Part shown: one piece after another, positions 16,194 through 23,388 of the stretch | Layout of the letters: the number at the start of each line of letters is the position of its first letter | Position numbering within the stretch: position 1 is the first letter of the stretch | Origin: Planctomycetota bacterium | GTDB lineage: Bacteria; Planctomycetota; Phycisphaerae; WQYP01 | Assembly (NCBI GenBank): GCA_021851715.1 | Contig: JAJZCR010000029.1 | Span: 1-38,184 of the forward strand | Length of the DNA: 38,184 nt | Direction of reading: 5' to 3' | Made by a program: the position numbers and the translations under genes | Notes under the pieces: generated by a model | The model's database searches: none | Told to the model about the DNA's origin: nothing | Seen by the model: the letters and a program-made list of their open reading frames with translations, nothing else

Positions 16194-16222
16194 TTGACTT
16201 AGGGGTGTAATTATGGTACTCT
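16194..16222 (+). promoter_or_regulatory. promoter of the GntR/LacI-type regulator, resembling the PEP-CTERM promoters
   Basis: TTGACT (16194-16199) with TACTCT (16217-16222) at 17-bp spacing. The spacer end GTGTAATTATGG plus TA closely matches the -10 upstream part of the promoters at 17731 (GGTTTAATTGTGG) and 24311 (GGTGTAATTGTGG). The shared element could be an operator of the regulator (autoregulation) or an extended promoter signature. Confidence 0.5.
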
Positions 16223-16309
16223 TTTGGATAAGAGAGGCAGTGTTGCCCGCATGCCGTACAGGGTAAGGGGGCGGCGGGGCGGTGGGAATATTGCAAAAGG
16301 GGTGGAATT

Positions 16310-17530
16310 ATGCCCGGTGGACCCATGATCGAAAAGCCATTACCGAAGATGACCACTTGGAATCAGCAGCGCATTGTGCGGAAGTTGGAACGCCTGTTGG
16401 ATGACCCGGAGGTTTGCCCGCAGGGTGTATTGCCGGCCGAGCGAAAACTCGCGGAGCTTTTGGAGATCAGCCGGCAAACGGTTCGCGTGGTGCTGGCGGA
16501 ACTGCAGGAACATGGACGGATTGTGACGCAGGGCGGTACCCGTGTGGCGGTGCGGCAGGCTGGCACCGATCCATCGCCATCAAATGGGGCGGCCCCGGAA
16601 AAATCCGGTGCGACCAAACACCGGACCATCGGGGTGGTCTGGGCCCATCATCACGGGCAGGTGCGGCCACCCCTGGAAAATCGTGTTCCGCCGGGTTCAT
16701 GGGCCCAGGTGCGGTTTGGCATAGCTGATGCTTTGCAGGCCCAGGGAGACAGCGTGCTGCTTTTGCAGCCGGGAAATTTGCAGGATAAACCGGTGGATTG
16801 GCTGGCGGCGCAGCGGCTGGACGGGCTGATCATTGGTACGGAGGTGCCGGAAGAGATTGTCGCGCTGTTGGCGGAGGCTAAACGGGCTGGCCGGATTATC
16901 GTTACCTCCAGTGATGAGCCATGGAGCAGGGCGATGGACCGGGTAGTACCGGACCATCAGGCCGGTGCGTATGCGCTTACCGAGTTTTTGATCAAGCGCC
17001 GGCGGCGAAAAATATTAAGATTTTGGGCCGGCGTAGCCAACGGTTCGCCGCGCTCGACCTGGCTGGCGCAGCGGGATATCGGCCATGAGCGGGCCATGCG
17101 TGCGGCTTCACTGGCGGTAAGGCCCGCTTTGGAATTCAGGGAGGCCAAGGACACCTATGAAAAGGTGCACGACTGGTTTGAAATGTGCAAACATCTGTAT
17201 GCCGGCTATTTGGCGCAGGCTTTCGCCACCGATGCTCCGGACGCAATTATGACCGTGACCGATGGGCATGTGCCGGCGGTGATGGCCGCCTGCAAGCTGC
17301 TGGGCAAGCGTGTGCCGGAAGATGTGGCGATCGTCGGCTTTGATAATTATTGGGCGGATGTTCCGGAGCGGCGTTTTGAATCCACGTCGCCATGGGCAAG
17401 CGTAGACAAGCACAACCACGACATTGGCCAGGCCATGGTCGAATTGCTGTTGTCGCGGTTGACGGAGCAGGCGCCCGCGCCGCCGCAGATGCGGGTGATG
17501 AAGACGGACTTGGTGGTGTTGTCCGGGTAA
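16310..17530 (+). CDS. transcriptional regulator, GntR-type DNA-binding domain fused to LacI/periplasmic-binding-like sensor
   Basis: This 406-residue regulator starts with a winged-helix GntR domain (about residues 15-82): LPAERKLAELLEISRQTVRVVLAELQEHGRIVTQGGTRVAV. From about 105 to 406 it has a type-I periplasmic-binding fold as in LacI/GalR: IGVVWAHHH, RFGIADALQAQGDSVLLLQ, RLDGLIIGT, DHQAGAYALTEFLIKRRRRKILRF, PDAIMTVTDGHVPAVMAACKLLG and PEDVAIVGFDNY. This is the AraR-like arrangement, common for carbon-source regulators. Ribosome binding site AAGGGGTGG precedes the ATG. It is divergent from the heparinase-like gene and is expected to sense a sugar released from the polysaccharide. The effector is unknown. 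Confidence 0.88.
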   Translation: MPGGPMIEKPLPKMTTWNQQRIVRKLERLLDDPEVCPQGVLPAERKLAELLEISRQTVRVVLAELQEHGRIVTQGGTRVAVRQAGTDPSPSNGAAPEKSGATKHRTIGVVWAHHHGQVRPPLENRVPPGSWAQVRFGIADALQAQGDSVLLLQPGNLQDKPVDWLAAQRLDGLIIGTEVPEEIVALLAEAKRAGRIIVTSSDEPWSRAMDRVVPDHQAGAYALTEFLIKRRRRKILRFWAGVANGSPRSTWLAQRDIGHERAMRAASLAVRPALEFREAKDTYEKVHDWFEMCKHLYAGYLAQAFATDAPDAIMTVTDGHVPAVMAACKLLGKRVPEDVAIVGFDNYWADVPERRFESTSPWASVDKHNHDIGQAMVELLLSRLTEQAPAPPQMRVMKTDLVVLSG

Positions 17531-17730
17531 AGAGCCACTTTTTAACGTGGGATCGGGATGGCGGAATTTCTGATACCTCGTATTTAGCATGCGGTTTGTT
17601 CATGGTATAGCCTTAGCAGGTGTGGAGCCTTCGGCCATTGTGGTTAAGTGATGGGATTGACTTTTCCTGTGGCTTGGCAGTGGGATGGATGTGAAAAGCC
17701 CTGTTGGCAGAAATAATTTTCGGATTTCAT

Positions 17731-17758
17731 TTGACATGTGGTTTAATTGTGGTACAAT
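17731..17758 (+). promoter_or_regulatory. promoter of PEP-CTERM module A
   Basis: Perfect TTGACA (17731-17736) and TACAAT (17753-17758) with a 16-bp spacer. The segment ATTGTGGTACAAT (17746-17758) is an inverted repeat covering the -10 box. The preceding gap (17531-17730) shows nothing else. Confidence 0.85.
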
Positions 17759-17764
17759 AGTGGA

Positions 17765-17871
17765 TAATTAAGGTTGGCGGTCGGCTCTGGCTGCCGAAGT
17801 TTGATGTTAAATCCACGGGCCGGGCGTTCTGGTTCGGGAAGTTTTGAGAGGCGTTTCAAAAAAGGAGAATT
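17765..17871 (+). promoter_or_regulatory. structured 5' leader of PEP-CTERM gene A
   Basis: About 107 transcribed bases precede the ATG and are shared with the leaders at 23283 and 24345. Hairpin I: GGCGGTC (17776-17782) pairs with GGCTGCC (17789-17795), with G-U pairs. Hairpin II: CCGG (17820-17823) pairs with CTGG (17829-17832) around GCGTT. AAGGAG is at 17862-17867. The sequence does not match a riboswitch class I know. Confidence 0.6.
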
Positions 17872-19458
17872 ATGATGAGACGCAAAACCAGTCCCAAGTT
17901 CCAGTGTGTCACCCTCGGTTATCTTCAGCCCCAGGACAAGGCGCAGCGGTTCATGAAGGGTTCGCGGTTGGCGGCGATGGCGCTGGCGGCACTACCCTTG
18001 GCTGCGGCTATTCCGGCTTGGGCCAGCACCACTTACTATTGGGACGCGGGCGGGACACCTTCGCAAACAGGCGGTGGCAACGGAACGTGGGATACGTCCA
18101 CGGCGAACTGGGATTCAGGGGGCACCAACGTTCCGTGGGTGAATGGTTCCGGCAGTTATGCTAATTTCGTCGCCAACTCGACTACGGGGACTTACGCGGT
18201 AACCGTGGCCTCGGCAGCCAGCATCACGGCCGGTAGCCTGACGTACACACCCATCAGCGATGCCTATGGCGTCACCATCGGCGCTGCGTCGGGCACCACT
18301 GCGAGCCTCGATATCGGCACGCTTTACGTTTCGACTCATGGCGGGACGATGGTATTTGGAGGTAGCGCCACCGGTACGGACGGTACGTTAGCCGTCACGA
18401 TCGGAAAGGTCGATAACACGAACGCGACGGACCTTAGCGCCGGGGTAGCGGTCCTTGGTTCGGGGGTCACAGTTAACCTGACTGGATCGAACACGGGGCT
18501 GGTCGGAGTGGCCGCCGGGACGGCCAACATCAGCGTGGTCGGAGGTTTCGGCAGCTCGCTCGTGTTTAGGGGCGGAACGATCAACACGTTGGCAGACATG
18601 GTCTCCGGCGTATCGATCGGAGAGTTGGCAGGTAGCATAACCTTCGGCGGCGGCCACAGCTTAGAATTGACCAACAGCGGCGCGGCCCCGATCGACAACG
18701 GCGCTCCTGTCGGCACTATCGCCACTGTGTTGTCTAACACCACCGTGCAGTGGGACGGCAACGAAAATAACAATTCAACGTCGACGCAGGGGGCGGCTGC
18801 TACGTTGGAGAAATCCGGTCCCGGAACCCTGATTCTGACTGGAAAATATTATTCGGGCGGTGCCACAACGGTCTCAGCCGGCACGCTGGAGGTGGATGGC
18901 TCTTTCGCCAACAACGCGGAATTGGTCCAAGCCAGTGCTTCCACGGTTGCCAGTGCTTTCACGGTTGACAGTTCCGCCACGCTCCAGGGCACAGGTTCTA
19001 TCGCCGGCACCACGACGGTGGACAGCGGCGGCATCTTGGCTCCGGGAACAGCCTTGGCGTCGGCTGGCCATAGCAGCGGCACCACTCTCACCCTTGCCGG
19101 TGGTGCCACGCTCGACAGTGGTAGCGTGCTGGATTTTACACTCGGTTCAGCCAGTGATTTGATCAGCACGGCCGCTCTGACGCTTAATCAGGATATAACG
19201 GTCAATGTCACGCAGGGTGCTGGCTTTGGCCCCGGCACGTACCAATTGATTGGCTACACCGGCCTGACCGACAACAGCGCCGGCTTTTCCGGCTGGACGG
19301 TCAACGGTCTATCCGGGCTGAATTACAGTTTGTCCAACGACACCGCTGCCAAAGCGATTGATCTGACGGTGTCACCCGTTCCCGAACCAGCCACGCTGGG
19401 GTTGCTGGGCGTTGGCGGATTGGGGCTGCTGATCGGCAGACGCCGAAAAATGGCGTGA
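17872..19458 (+). CDS. PEP-CTERM protein with autotransporter-associated beta-strand repeat
   Basis: This 528-residue secreted protein shows the sorting tail PVPEPATLGLLGVGGLGLL followed by IGRRRKMA: PEP motif near 503, hydrophobic helix and Arg cluster, the substrate signature of exosortase (EpsH/XrtA type). The body begins TTYYWDAGGT and is Gly/Ser/Thr-rich with GTLILTG...SAGTLEVDGS near 319-345, the beta-strand repeat found in Planctomycetes surface proteins. The first 12 residues (MMRRKTSPKFQC) match the starts of the PEP-CTERM genes at 23389 and 24454, then the sequence diverges. A second potential start, MKGSRLAAMALAALPLAAA at 17953, looks like the native signal peptide. No exosortase gene is in the window. 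Confidence 0.88.
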   Translation: MMRRKTSPKFQCVTLGYLQPQDKAQRFMKGSRLAAMALAALPLAAAIPAWASTTYYWDAGGTPSQTGGGNGTWDTSTANWDSGGTNVPWVNGSGSYANFVANSTTGTYAVTVASAASITAGSLTYTPISDAYGVTIGAASGTTASLDIGTLYVSTHGGTMVFGGSATGTDGTLAVTIGKVDNTNATDLSAGVAVLGSGVTVNLTGSNTGLVGVAAGTANISVVGGFGSSLVFRGGTINTLADMVSGVSIGELAGSITFGGGHSLELTNSGAAPIDNGAPVGTIATVLSNTTVQWDGNENNNSTSTQGAAATLEKSGPGTLILTGKYYSGGATTVSAGTLEVDGSFANNAELVQASASTVASAFTVDSSATLQGTGSIAGTTTVDSGGILAPGTALASAGHSSGTTLTLAGGATLDSGSVLDFTLGSASDLISTAALTLNQDITVNVTQGAGFGPGTYQLIGYTGLTDNSAGFSGWTVNGLSGLNYSLSNDTAAKAIDLTVSPVPEPATLGLLGVGGLGLLIGRRRKMA

Positions 19459-19463
19459 GCACG

Positions 19464-19481
19464 GCGCGGCTGCGGCCGCGC
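19464..19481 (+). repeat. hairpin just after the PEP-CTERM stop
   Basis: GCGCGGC (19464-19470), loop TGCG, GCCGCGC (19475-19481) form a perfect 7-bp stem six bases past the stop codon at 19458. There is no T-run. The same GCGGCTGCGGCCGC core recurs at 26505-26518, so it may be a dispersed repeat rather than a terminator. Confidence 0.5.
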
Positions 19482-19500
19482 TTGCGCACAAGCCCAGCCA

Positions 19501-19660
19501 TGTTAATGCGGAGGTGGTGTGCTGGCCGCAGTGGCTGATTTTTCCGCCCCAGTCCGGTCTCCCGACGACTGTCGGGACTTTCGGGACTTGGCCCGGCGAT
19601 GCGTAGCAGCGGGGACTTGAGAGCTGCGGAGAAGCGTCGGCCAGACAAAGGAGGCCCGTC
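19501..19660 (+). promoter_or_regulatory. conserved 160-nt linker between PEP-CTERM and prepilin genes, copy A
   Basis: This stretch matches 25300-25459 with no gaps and, by my count, five substitutions in 160 bases. It has hairpin CCCGAC-GACT-GTCGGG (19561-19576), then possible helices GATGC/GCGTC (19598-19602 with 19634-19638) and GCAGC/GCTGC (19606-19610 with 19623-19627). A perfect AAAGGAGG (19647-19654) sits six bases before ATG 19661. It looks like a structured leader or processing region for the prepilin gene. Confidence 0.65.
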
Positions 19661-20881
19661 ATGGATGGTGCTAAATTCGCACGGCAGGCCAGTGCTATGT
19701 TCCAGCCGCAATTGCGGGCTGCCGGTGGAAAATGCGGGCGGGACGCCCGCGCTCCCAGGCGGACCGCCGGCATCCTGCCGGCATTTTACGCTCCCACCGC
19801 CCTCTACCCTCCTGCAGCCCGCAGGCCGCCCATCATTGATCTGCGCCCATCCGCGCCATCTGCGGTTCTACCGTCCCCCGCGGCCGCAGCCGCCCCGTTC
19901 GTCAATCGGTGTAATCTGTGGATCACCCAGTCTCCCGTCTCGCGCTGCGCCCTCGTCGCCGTCGAATCTGTGCAATCTGTGGGTAACCCCATCGTCGCCA
20001 CTTCGTGTCTTGGCGGCTTCGTGTTTAACCGTCGTCGTGCTCCCGTCTCGCGCAGCGCCCCCGTCTGGCGGCCCACAGGCCGCGGCTTCACCTTGGTGGA
20101 ACTTTTGGTGGTGATCTTCATCATCGCCGTCTTGATTGCCCTGCTTTTGCCGGCGCTGGCGGCGGCCCGGCTGGATGCCGATAATGTCGTCAGTGCGTCG
20201 AATTTACGGCAAATCGGGCTGGGGTTGCAGGAATACACCAACGATTACCGCGGTTATTTGCCGCCGGCGATGGAGAGTCCCTATTGGCTTCAAAACGGTT
20301 CGGGCTGGATTACCCTGTTGGCGCTGGGCTATATGCCACAAGGTATCCCCAGCAGCCTCGCCGCCCCGCATAAGGCGTATGTCCCCACCAACTTGCAGGA
20401 CAACGTTCATGATCGCGGTGTATTTTTTGATCCGACCGATCAGGTTACCATGACGTACCCATACGCGACATTTCCCGCTTACAGTTCCTACAAGGCGGTG
20501 GCGGTTATGGGCTGGAGTACGATACCTCAGCCTGTGGCAGGTTATGTTGGTTACAACCTCAACCGAATCCCCAATAATAAGACAGGCTGGTACGGTGCCC
20601 AGCCCGGCATGGTGGTTCCCATCGTGGCCTTGGATATATGGCCAAACTGGTCCGGAGAATTAATCGTGCCGTGGGACTCTGGTTTAACCTATCCGCCCAG
20701 TGGCGGCCCATCGTTCAACGGCGCAACTGATGATCTTTTTACCAGCACGCCGTATGCCAATGGGCGGCGGCCGATACTGTTCAGCGATTTTTCAGTGGAG
20801 AGCATGGGTTTCATGGCCTGGGGCGATCCGTATGATATGGGCACGAATCAATATCCGTTCCACTTTCCGCGGGGCCAATAG
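19661..20881 (+). CDS. prepilin-type (pseudopilin) protein with 142-residue leader, copy A
   Basis: This 406-residue protein carries a type IV prepilin motif: G142|[20 protein letters not shown], with the usual Glu at +5 and a hydrophobic helix. It is followed by [23 protein letters not shown], as in DUF1559-like and other Planctomycetes prepilin-like proteins. The body ends [21 protein letters not shown] and FHFPRGQ. The start is supported by a perfect AAAGGAGG. The leader (residues 1-142) is extraordinary: residues 34-133 are encoded by dispersed repeat sequence absent from copy B. Processing by a PilD-like peptidase would remove it. The fold and function of the C-terminal part are not known to me. 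Confidence 0.75.
   Translation: MDGAKFARQASAMFQPQLRAAGGKCGRDARAPRRTAGILPAFYAPTALYPPAARRPPIIDLRPSAPSAVLPSPAAAAAPFVNRCNLWITQSPVSRCALVAVESVQSVGNPIVATSCLGGFVFNRRRAPVSRSAPVWRPTGRGFTLVELLVVIFIIAVLIALLLPALAAARLDADNVVSASNLRQIGLGLQEYTNDYRGYLPPAMESPYWLQNGSGWITLLALGYMPQGIPSSLAAPHKAYVPTNLQDNVHDRGVFFDPTDQVTMTYPYATFPAYSSYKAVAVMGWSTIPQPVAGYVGYNLNRIPNNKTGWYGAQPGMVVPIVALDIWPNWSGELIVPWDSGLTYPPSGGPSFNGATDDLFTSTPYANGRRPILFSDFSVESMGFMAWGDPYDMGTNQYPFHFPRGQ
19760..20062. repeat. dispersed repeat cluster inserted in frame in the prepilin leader
   Basis: Relative to copy B (25460), copy A has exactly 100 extra codons here. The insert is made of repeat-like pieces: ATCTGCGCCCATCCGCGCC then ATCTGCGGTTCTA (19839-19870 region), GCGGCCGCAGCCGC (about 19880-19893), and GGGTAACCCCATCGTCGCCA followed by CTTCGTGTCTTGGCGGCTTCG and GTGTTTAA (19981-20028). 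The last piece recurs inverted at 26441-26497, and the first recurs inverted near 22107-22138. Such sequences behave as intergenic repeat units. Confidence 0.75.
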
Positions 20882-20934
20882 AGCCGGCGCGGTGCCGTAA
20901 TTCTCGCCATGGATAGACTAAAAAAGGGATGCAC

Positions 20935-21789
20935 ATGATGAAACGCAAAATCGATTCGAGGTTCCAGGCCGGCGTATCGGTGGCACTGCTGGCGGCGGCC
21001 GCATTGGTGGCCGGCAGCGCACGGGCCGGAGTGCTTTTCGACGTAAATTTCAACAATGACACGGTTGGAACCACGCCTTCCACTTCGGCTTACGTGGTCG
21101 GCACTACCGATAAAAGTCCCACTGGCGTAACGACGAGCGGTGGTTATACAGCCACCGTAGTTTCCAGCGCCGGCGGCTTAACAAAACCCTTGCAGCTTAA
21201 GTCGGTTAACGACGCCGGAGCCTATGAGCCTGCCATAACCTTTCAAATTCCAACAGCGATAACCAGTGGCAAGCTGAGGATCGCTTGGGAATCGGAAATC
21301 ACCGCTTATACGCCTCCGAGCGGCAAGGAGGCCTCCCAAACCGCCGAAACCGACGTTACTTTTAGAGTCGGTGGACCTAAGGGTTTGTTTATCATGCCGC
21401 AGTACACATACGTGGCAGGCTCTGGCAGCAAAACCTACGGCGGAAACATCCAGAGTCAATTTGCGAAGAATGTCACCAACGCTCCTGGAGCCAAGACCAG
21501 TTGGACCGTAGATGGTGGCGTGGATGCGTTTAGCTTGCTTTTAAACCTCGGCAGCGGCACCTTTAAACTTTCGCGCAATGGCCGCCCCTTGGAGACTGGT
21601 ATTTTGGGCCCCAATGCCAGTGGCGGTTTCAGCTATCTACAAATTCAGGGCGGCCGGGCAGTGGGGGGCTCTAACGGCAAATGGACGGCGGCGATTGACA
21701 AGGTGATGATTGCTGCGCCCGAGCCTGCCACGCCAAGGTTGCCGGGCGGTAACCGTTCACGGGCAAAAGTGGCGAAATCAGCGAAATAA
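20935..21789 (+). CDS. secreted PEP-CTERM-like protein lacking the membrane tail
   Basis: This protein has 284 residues from ATG 20935 (AAGGG upstream; 20929 is also in frame). It has a signal peptide MMKRKIDSRFQAGVSVALLA-AAALVAGSARA, like the neighbouring PEP-CTERM proteins, and a beta-rich Ser/Thr/Gly body (GVLFDVNFNNDTVG...). Near the end it reads APEPATPRLPGGNRSRAKVAKSAK: the PEP motif is there but the hydrophobic helix and Arg cluster are replaced by a polar basic tail. It cannot be a normal exosortase substrate. It lacks its own leader element and follows the prepilin gene by 53 bases, so it is probably co-transcribed. The tail may come from a dispersed repeat, since another repeat unit begins at 21801. 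Confidence 0.7.
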   Translation: MMKRKIDSRFQAGVSVALLAAAALVAGSARAGVLFDVNFNNDTVGTTPSTSAYVVGTTDKSPTGVTTSGGYTATVVSSAGGLTKPLQLKSVNDAGAYEPAITFQIPTAITSGKLRIAWESEITAYTPPSGKEASQTAETDVTFRVGGPKGLFIMPQYTYVAGSGSKTYGGNIQSQFAKNVTNAPGAKTSWTVDGGVDAFSLLLNLGSGTFKLSRNGRPLETGILGPNASGGFSYLQIQGGRAVGGSNGKWTAAIDKVMIAAPEPATPRLPGGNRSRAKVAKSAK

Positions 21790-22331
21790 TCATAGTGCGA
21801 CTGCGGCCGCAGGAGCCAGAAGCCAGGAGATGACGACGGCTGTGCTTACGCACAAGCCCAGCCATTGCTGGGCCGGGCGCAGTGTGCTGCCGACAACAGG
21901 CGGAGCGTTCAATCCGCCAGCTCCGCCTGCGGGCCAGCGCCCAGGGAAACAATCCCTTGGCTGAATGTTTGTGGTCCCGATGGCCATCGGGATACGCCTC
22001 GTCTCCAGCACCCATTGCTCGCCCCTGTACAACCCGCCGTCCGTGCTCCACCGCCACCGCTGCCGTCCAAAACCGCCAACAATATGAGTTACACCTCCGG
22101 GAGGATCGAACCACAGATGACGCGGATCAGCGCAGATGTGCTGCCAACAAAAACATTATCTCGAGGCCACCGGGTTGTAGCTGGGACAGAGCACTGGCGT
22201 GAATACACCCATTTCATCAATCCATACAATCATCTGCGTCTCCCGATATCCTGTAATAATATTTTGTAATCGGGACGCCATCTGCGGTTCTACCCGTCGC
22301 GAATTTCGCAAGTTAACCAGCCCCGCCATAA
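21790..22331. repeat. repeat-rich intergenic region
   Basis: There is no credible gene in these 540 bases. CTGCGGCCGCAGGAGCCAGA continuing to 21829 recurs almost exactly at 26509-26537. GCGCACAAGCCCAGCCAT-like sequence at 21850-21866 recurs at 19485-19501. TCCCGATGGCCATCGGGA (21975-21992) is an 18-bp perfect palindrome. ACCACAGATGACGCGGATCA (22109-22128) is the inverse of the unit at 19845-19868, and a third partial copy (CATCTGCGGTTCTACC) lies at 22278-22293. These are dispersed units, not coding sequence. Confidence 0.7.
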
Positions 22332-22680
22332 TCAGGGGTCATCGCGGGCGGATAGGATTGCCGTGCGCAGATCATCCAGCAGGAGCGGGATATGGATACG
22401 CACTATCTGTCTGTGAAACGATTAAAGGGTCCAGCGAGTCGTACCCGTGCGCAATAACGTTTCGGAAATCAATGATACGGTGCGCATGGCGAATGCGACC
22501 GAACGTCCGCGAATCGGTGCGTTCCAGCCGACGGAGAGCCTCTCCCATAATTTCGCACTGGCGCTCTACCAGAGACCGCAGCAACAAGTCGGATTCGTAT
22601 TGCTGGGCGGTCATGTTGGCGGCAAACTGCAGGATGGCCGCACCAGCCTTTCGCGCATCGTCCAGGAGTTCAGGCTGCAT
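22332..22680 (-). pseudogene. hepT: HEPN-domain toxin (HepT-like, DUF86), frameshifted near the 3' end
   Basis: From ATG 22680 (AGGA upstream) the frame encodes a HEPN ribonuclease/AMPylation-target toxin: LLRSLVERQCEIMGEALRRL and the RX4H motif RNVIAH followed by GYDSLDPLIV. After IVSQ the open frame ends early (TDSAYPYPAPAG, stop at 22372). In another frame the normal family ending continues as VRIHIPLLLDDLRTAILSAR to a stop at 22332. The shift maps to a tandem CAGA duplication (TCTGTCTG on the plus strand, 22406-22413); removing one unit restores IVSQIVRIHIPLLL. The RX4H motif remains, so the truncated protein may be partly active. It overlaps the MNT gene by 11 bases. Confidence 0.85.
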
Positions 22681-22981
22681 AGAGAGTCCTGCGGGTGCGG
22701 TCAACGACCTGGCGGAAATAGGGATTGCGAATGGCCCGCGTCACCACCAGATCGACCTGGCGATTGAAGAGACAACGCAGCGCGGCGATCAAATCAAGGT
22801 ACAGTGCCGCAAGGTGTTCTTCAGCCTCGGGCTGAAATTCCACCAGGAAATCCACATCACTGCGCGCGGAATTAAATCGCGAATCGTCGGCAGCCGAGCC
22901 AAATACTTCCAGCCTGGCCACATGATACTCGCGGCATAACTGGGCCAACTGTTCGGATTTTTCATGTAGTTCAGCAATCAT
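22670..22981 (-). CDS. mntA: MNT-domain nucleotidyltransferase antitoxin (MntA-like)
   Basis: This 103-residue minimal nucleotidyltransferase has the GSX10DXD motif as GSAADDSRFNSARSDVDFLVEF (about residues 28-49) and a later VDLV strand carrying the third acidic residue. MntA proteins neutralise HepT by AMPylating it. ATG 22981 follows GGA. The stop overlaps the hepT start, the usual operon arrangement. The pair is antisense to the surrounding PEP-CTERM genes and lies between repeat units, consistent with an acquired island. Confidence 0.9.
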   Translation of the reverse strand: MIAELHEKSEQLAQLCREYHVARLEVFGSAADDSRFNSARSDVDFLVEFQPEAEEHLAALYLDLIAALRCLFNRQVDLVVTRAIRNPYFRQVVDRTRRTLYAA

Positions 22982-23059
22982 GGCACATCCAATTATTTAA
23001 TTGCATATTACGACAGGCGGCTCCCCGCAGTCAAGCGTCAATACTTGATGGATCGCGTG

Positions 23060-23224
23060 TGGGCGTGGCAATTTTTCCGGGCAGGGGAATTTTAAGCAGC
23101 GGGTCCGAATTGCCCAGCAGCGCCCAAGTGCGGATGTAATATCCCGTAGCCCGAGCCGCGCCCGTAAGGAAGCGGCCCTACTTGGCCAACAATTAGCCCC
23201 TGCCCGGAAAAATTGCCACGCCCA
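23060..23224. mobile_element. 165-bp element with 28-bp perfect terminal inverted repeats
   Basis: The left arm 23060-23087 begins TGGGCGTGGCAATTTTTCCG and ends GGCAGGGG. The right arm 23197-23224 is its exact reverse complement. The 109-base interior has no ORF but nested inverted repeats: CCAAGT/ACTTGG (23124-23129 with 23180-23185) and GTAG..GCCGC with GCGGC.CTAC (23146-23159 with 23172-23181). No target duplication is visible. It may be a MITE-like element, or a bulky hairpin upstream of the promoter at 23249. Not an IS by itself. Confidence 0.6.
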
Positions 23225-23248
23225 TTACCAGTAAAATTAAATTTTTAT

Positions 23249-23276
23249 TTGATCGGCGGTTTTTAGTTGGTATGAT
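23249..23276 (+). promoter_or_regulatory. promoter of PEP-CTERM gene B
   Basis: TTGATC (23249-23254) and TATGAT (23271-23276) with a 16-bp spacer, the same spacing as the promoters at 17731 and 24311. It starts 25 bases after the inverted-repeat element. Confidence 0.7.
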
Positions 23277-23282
23277 GATGGT

Positions 23283-23388
23283 TAATTAAGGTTGGTGGCC
23301 GGTTATGGCTGCCGAAGATTGATGTTAAATCCACGGGCCGGGCGTTCTGGTTCGGGAAGTTTTGAGAGGCGTTTCAAAAAAGGAGAAT
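23283..23388 (+). promoter_or_regulatory. structured 5' leader of PEP-CTERM gene B
   Basis: This leader is homologous to 17765-17871 and nearly identical after position 23313. Hairpin I here is GGTGGCC (23294-23300) with GGCTGCC (23307-23313). Compared with leader A, C becomes T and T becomes C in the left arm, both keeping pairing. The ribosome binding site AAGGAG (23380-23385) precedes ATG 23389. Confidence 0.6.

Noticed and set aside
16090..16356. Long N-terminal extension of the heparinase-like ORF up to 16356
   Set aside because: It overlaps the divergent regulator start and promoter, is Arg/Pro-rich without domain character, and a ribosome binding site supports 16089.
19501..19660. Linker as a cyclic di-GMP or other known riboswitch
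   Set aside because: The conserved core sequences of the c-di-GMP-I/II classes are absent. The element is reported only as an unassigned structured candidate.
23060..23224. CRISPR or tRNA interpretation of the inverted-repeat element
   Set aside because: There are no direct repeats with spacers and no cloverleaf or CCA-type end.
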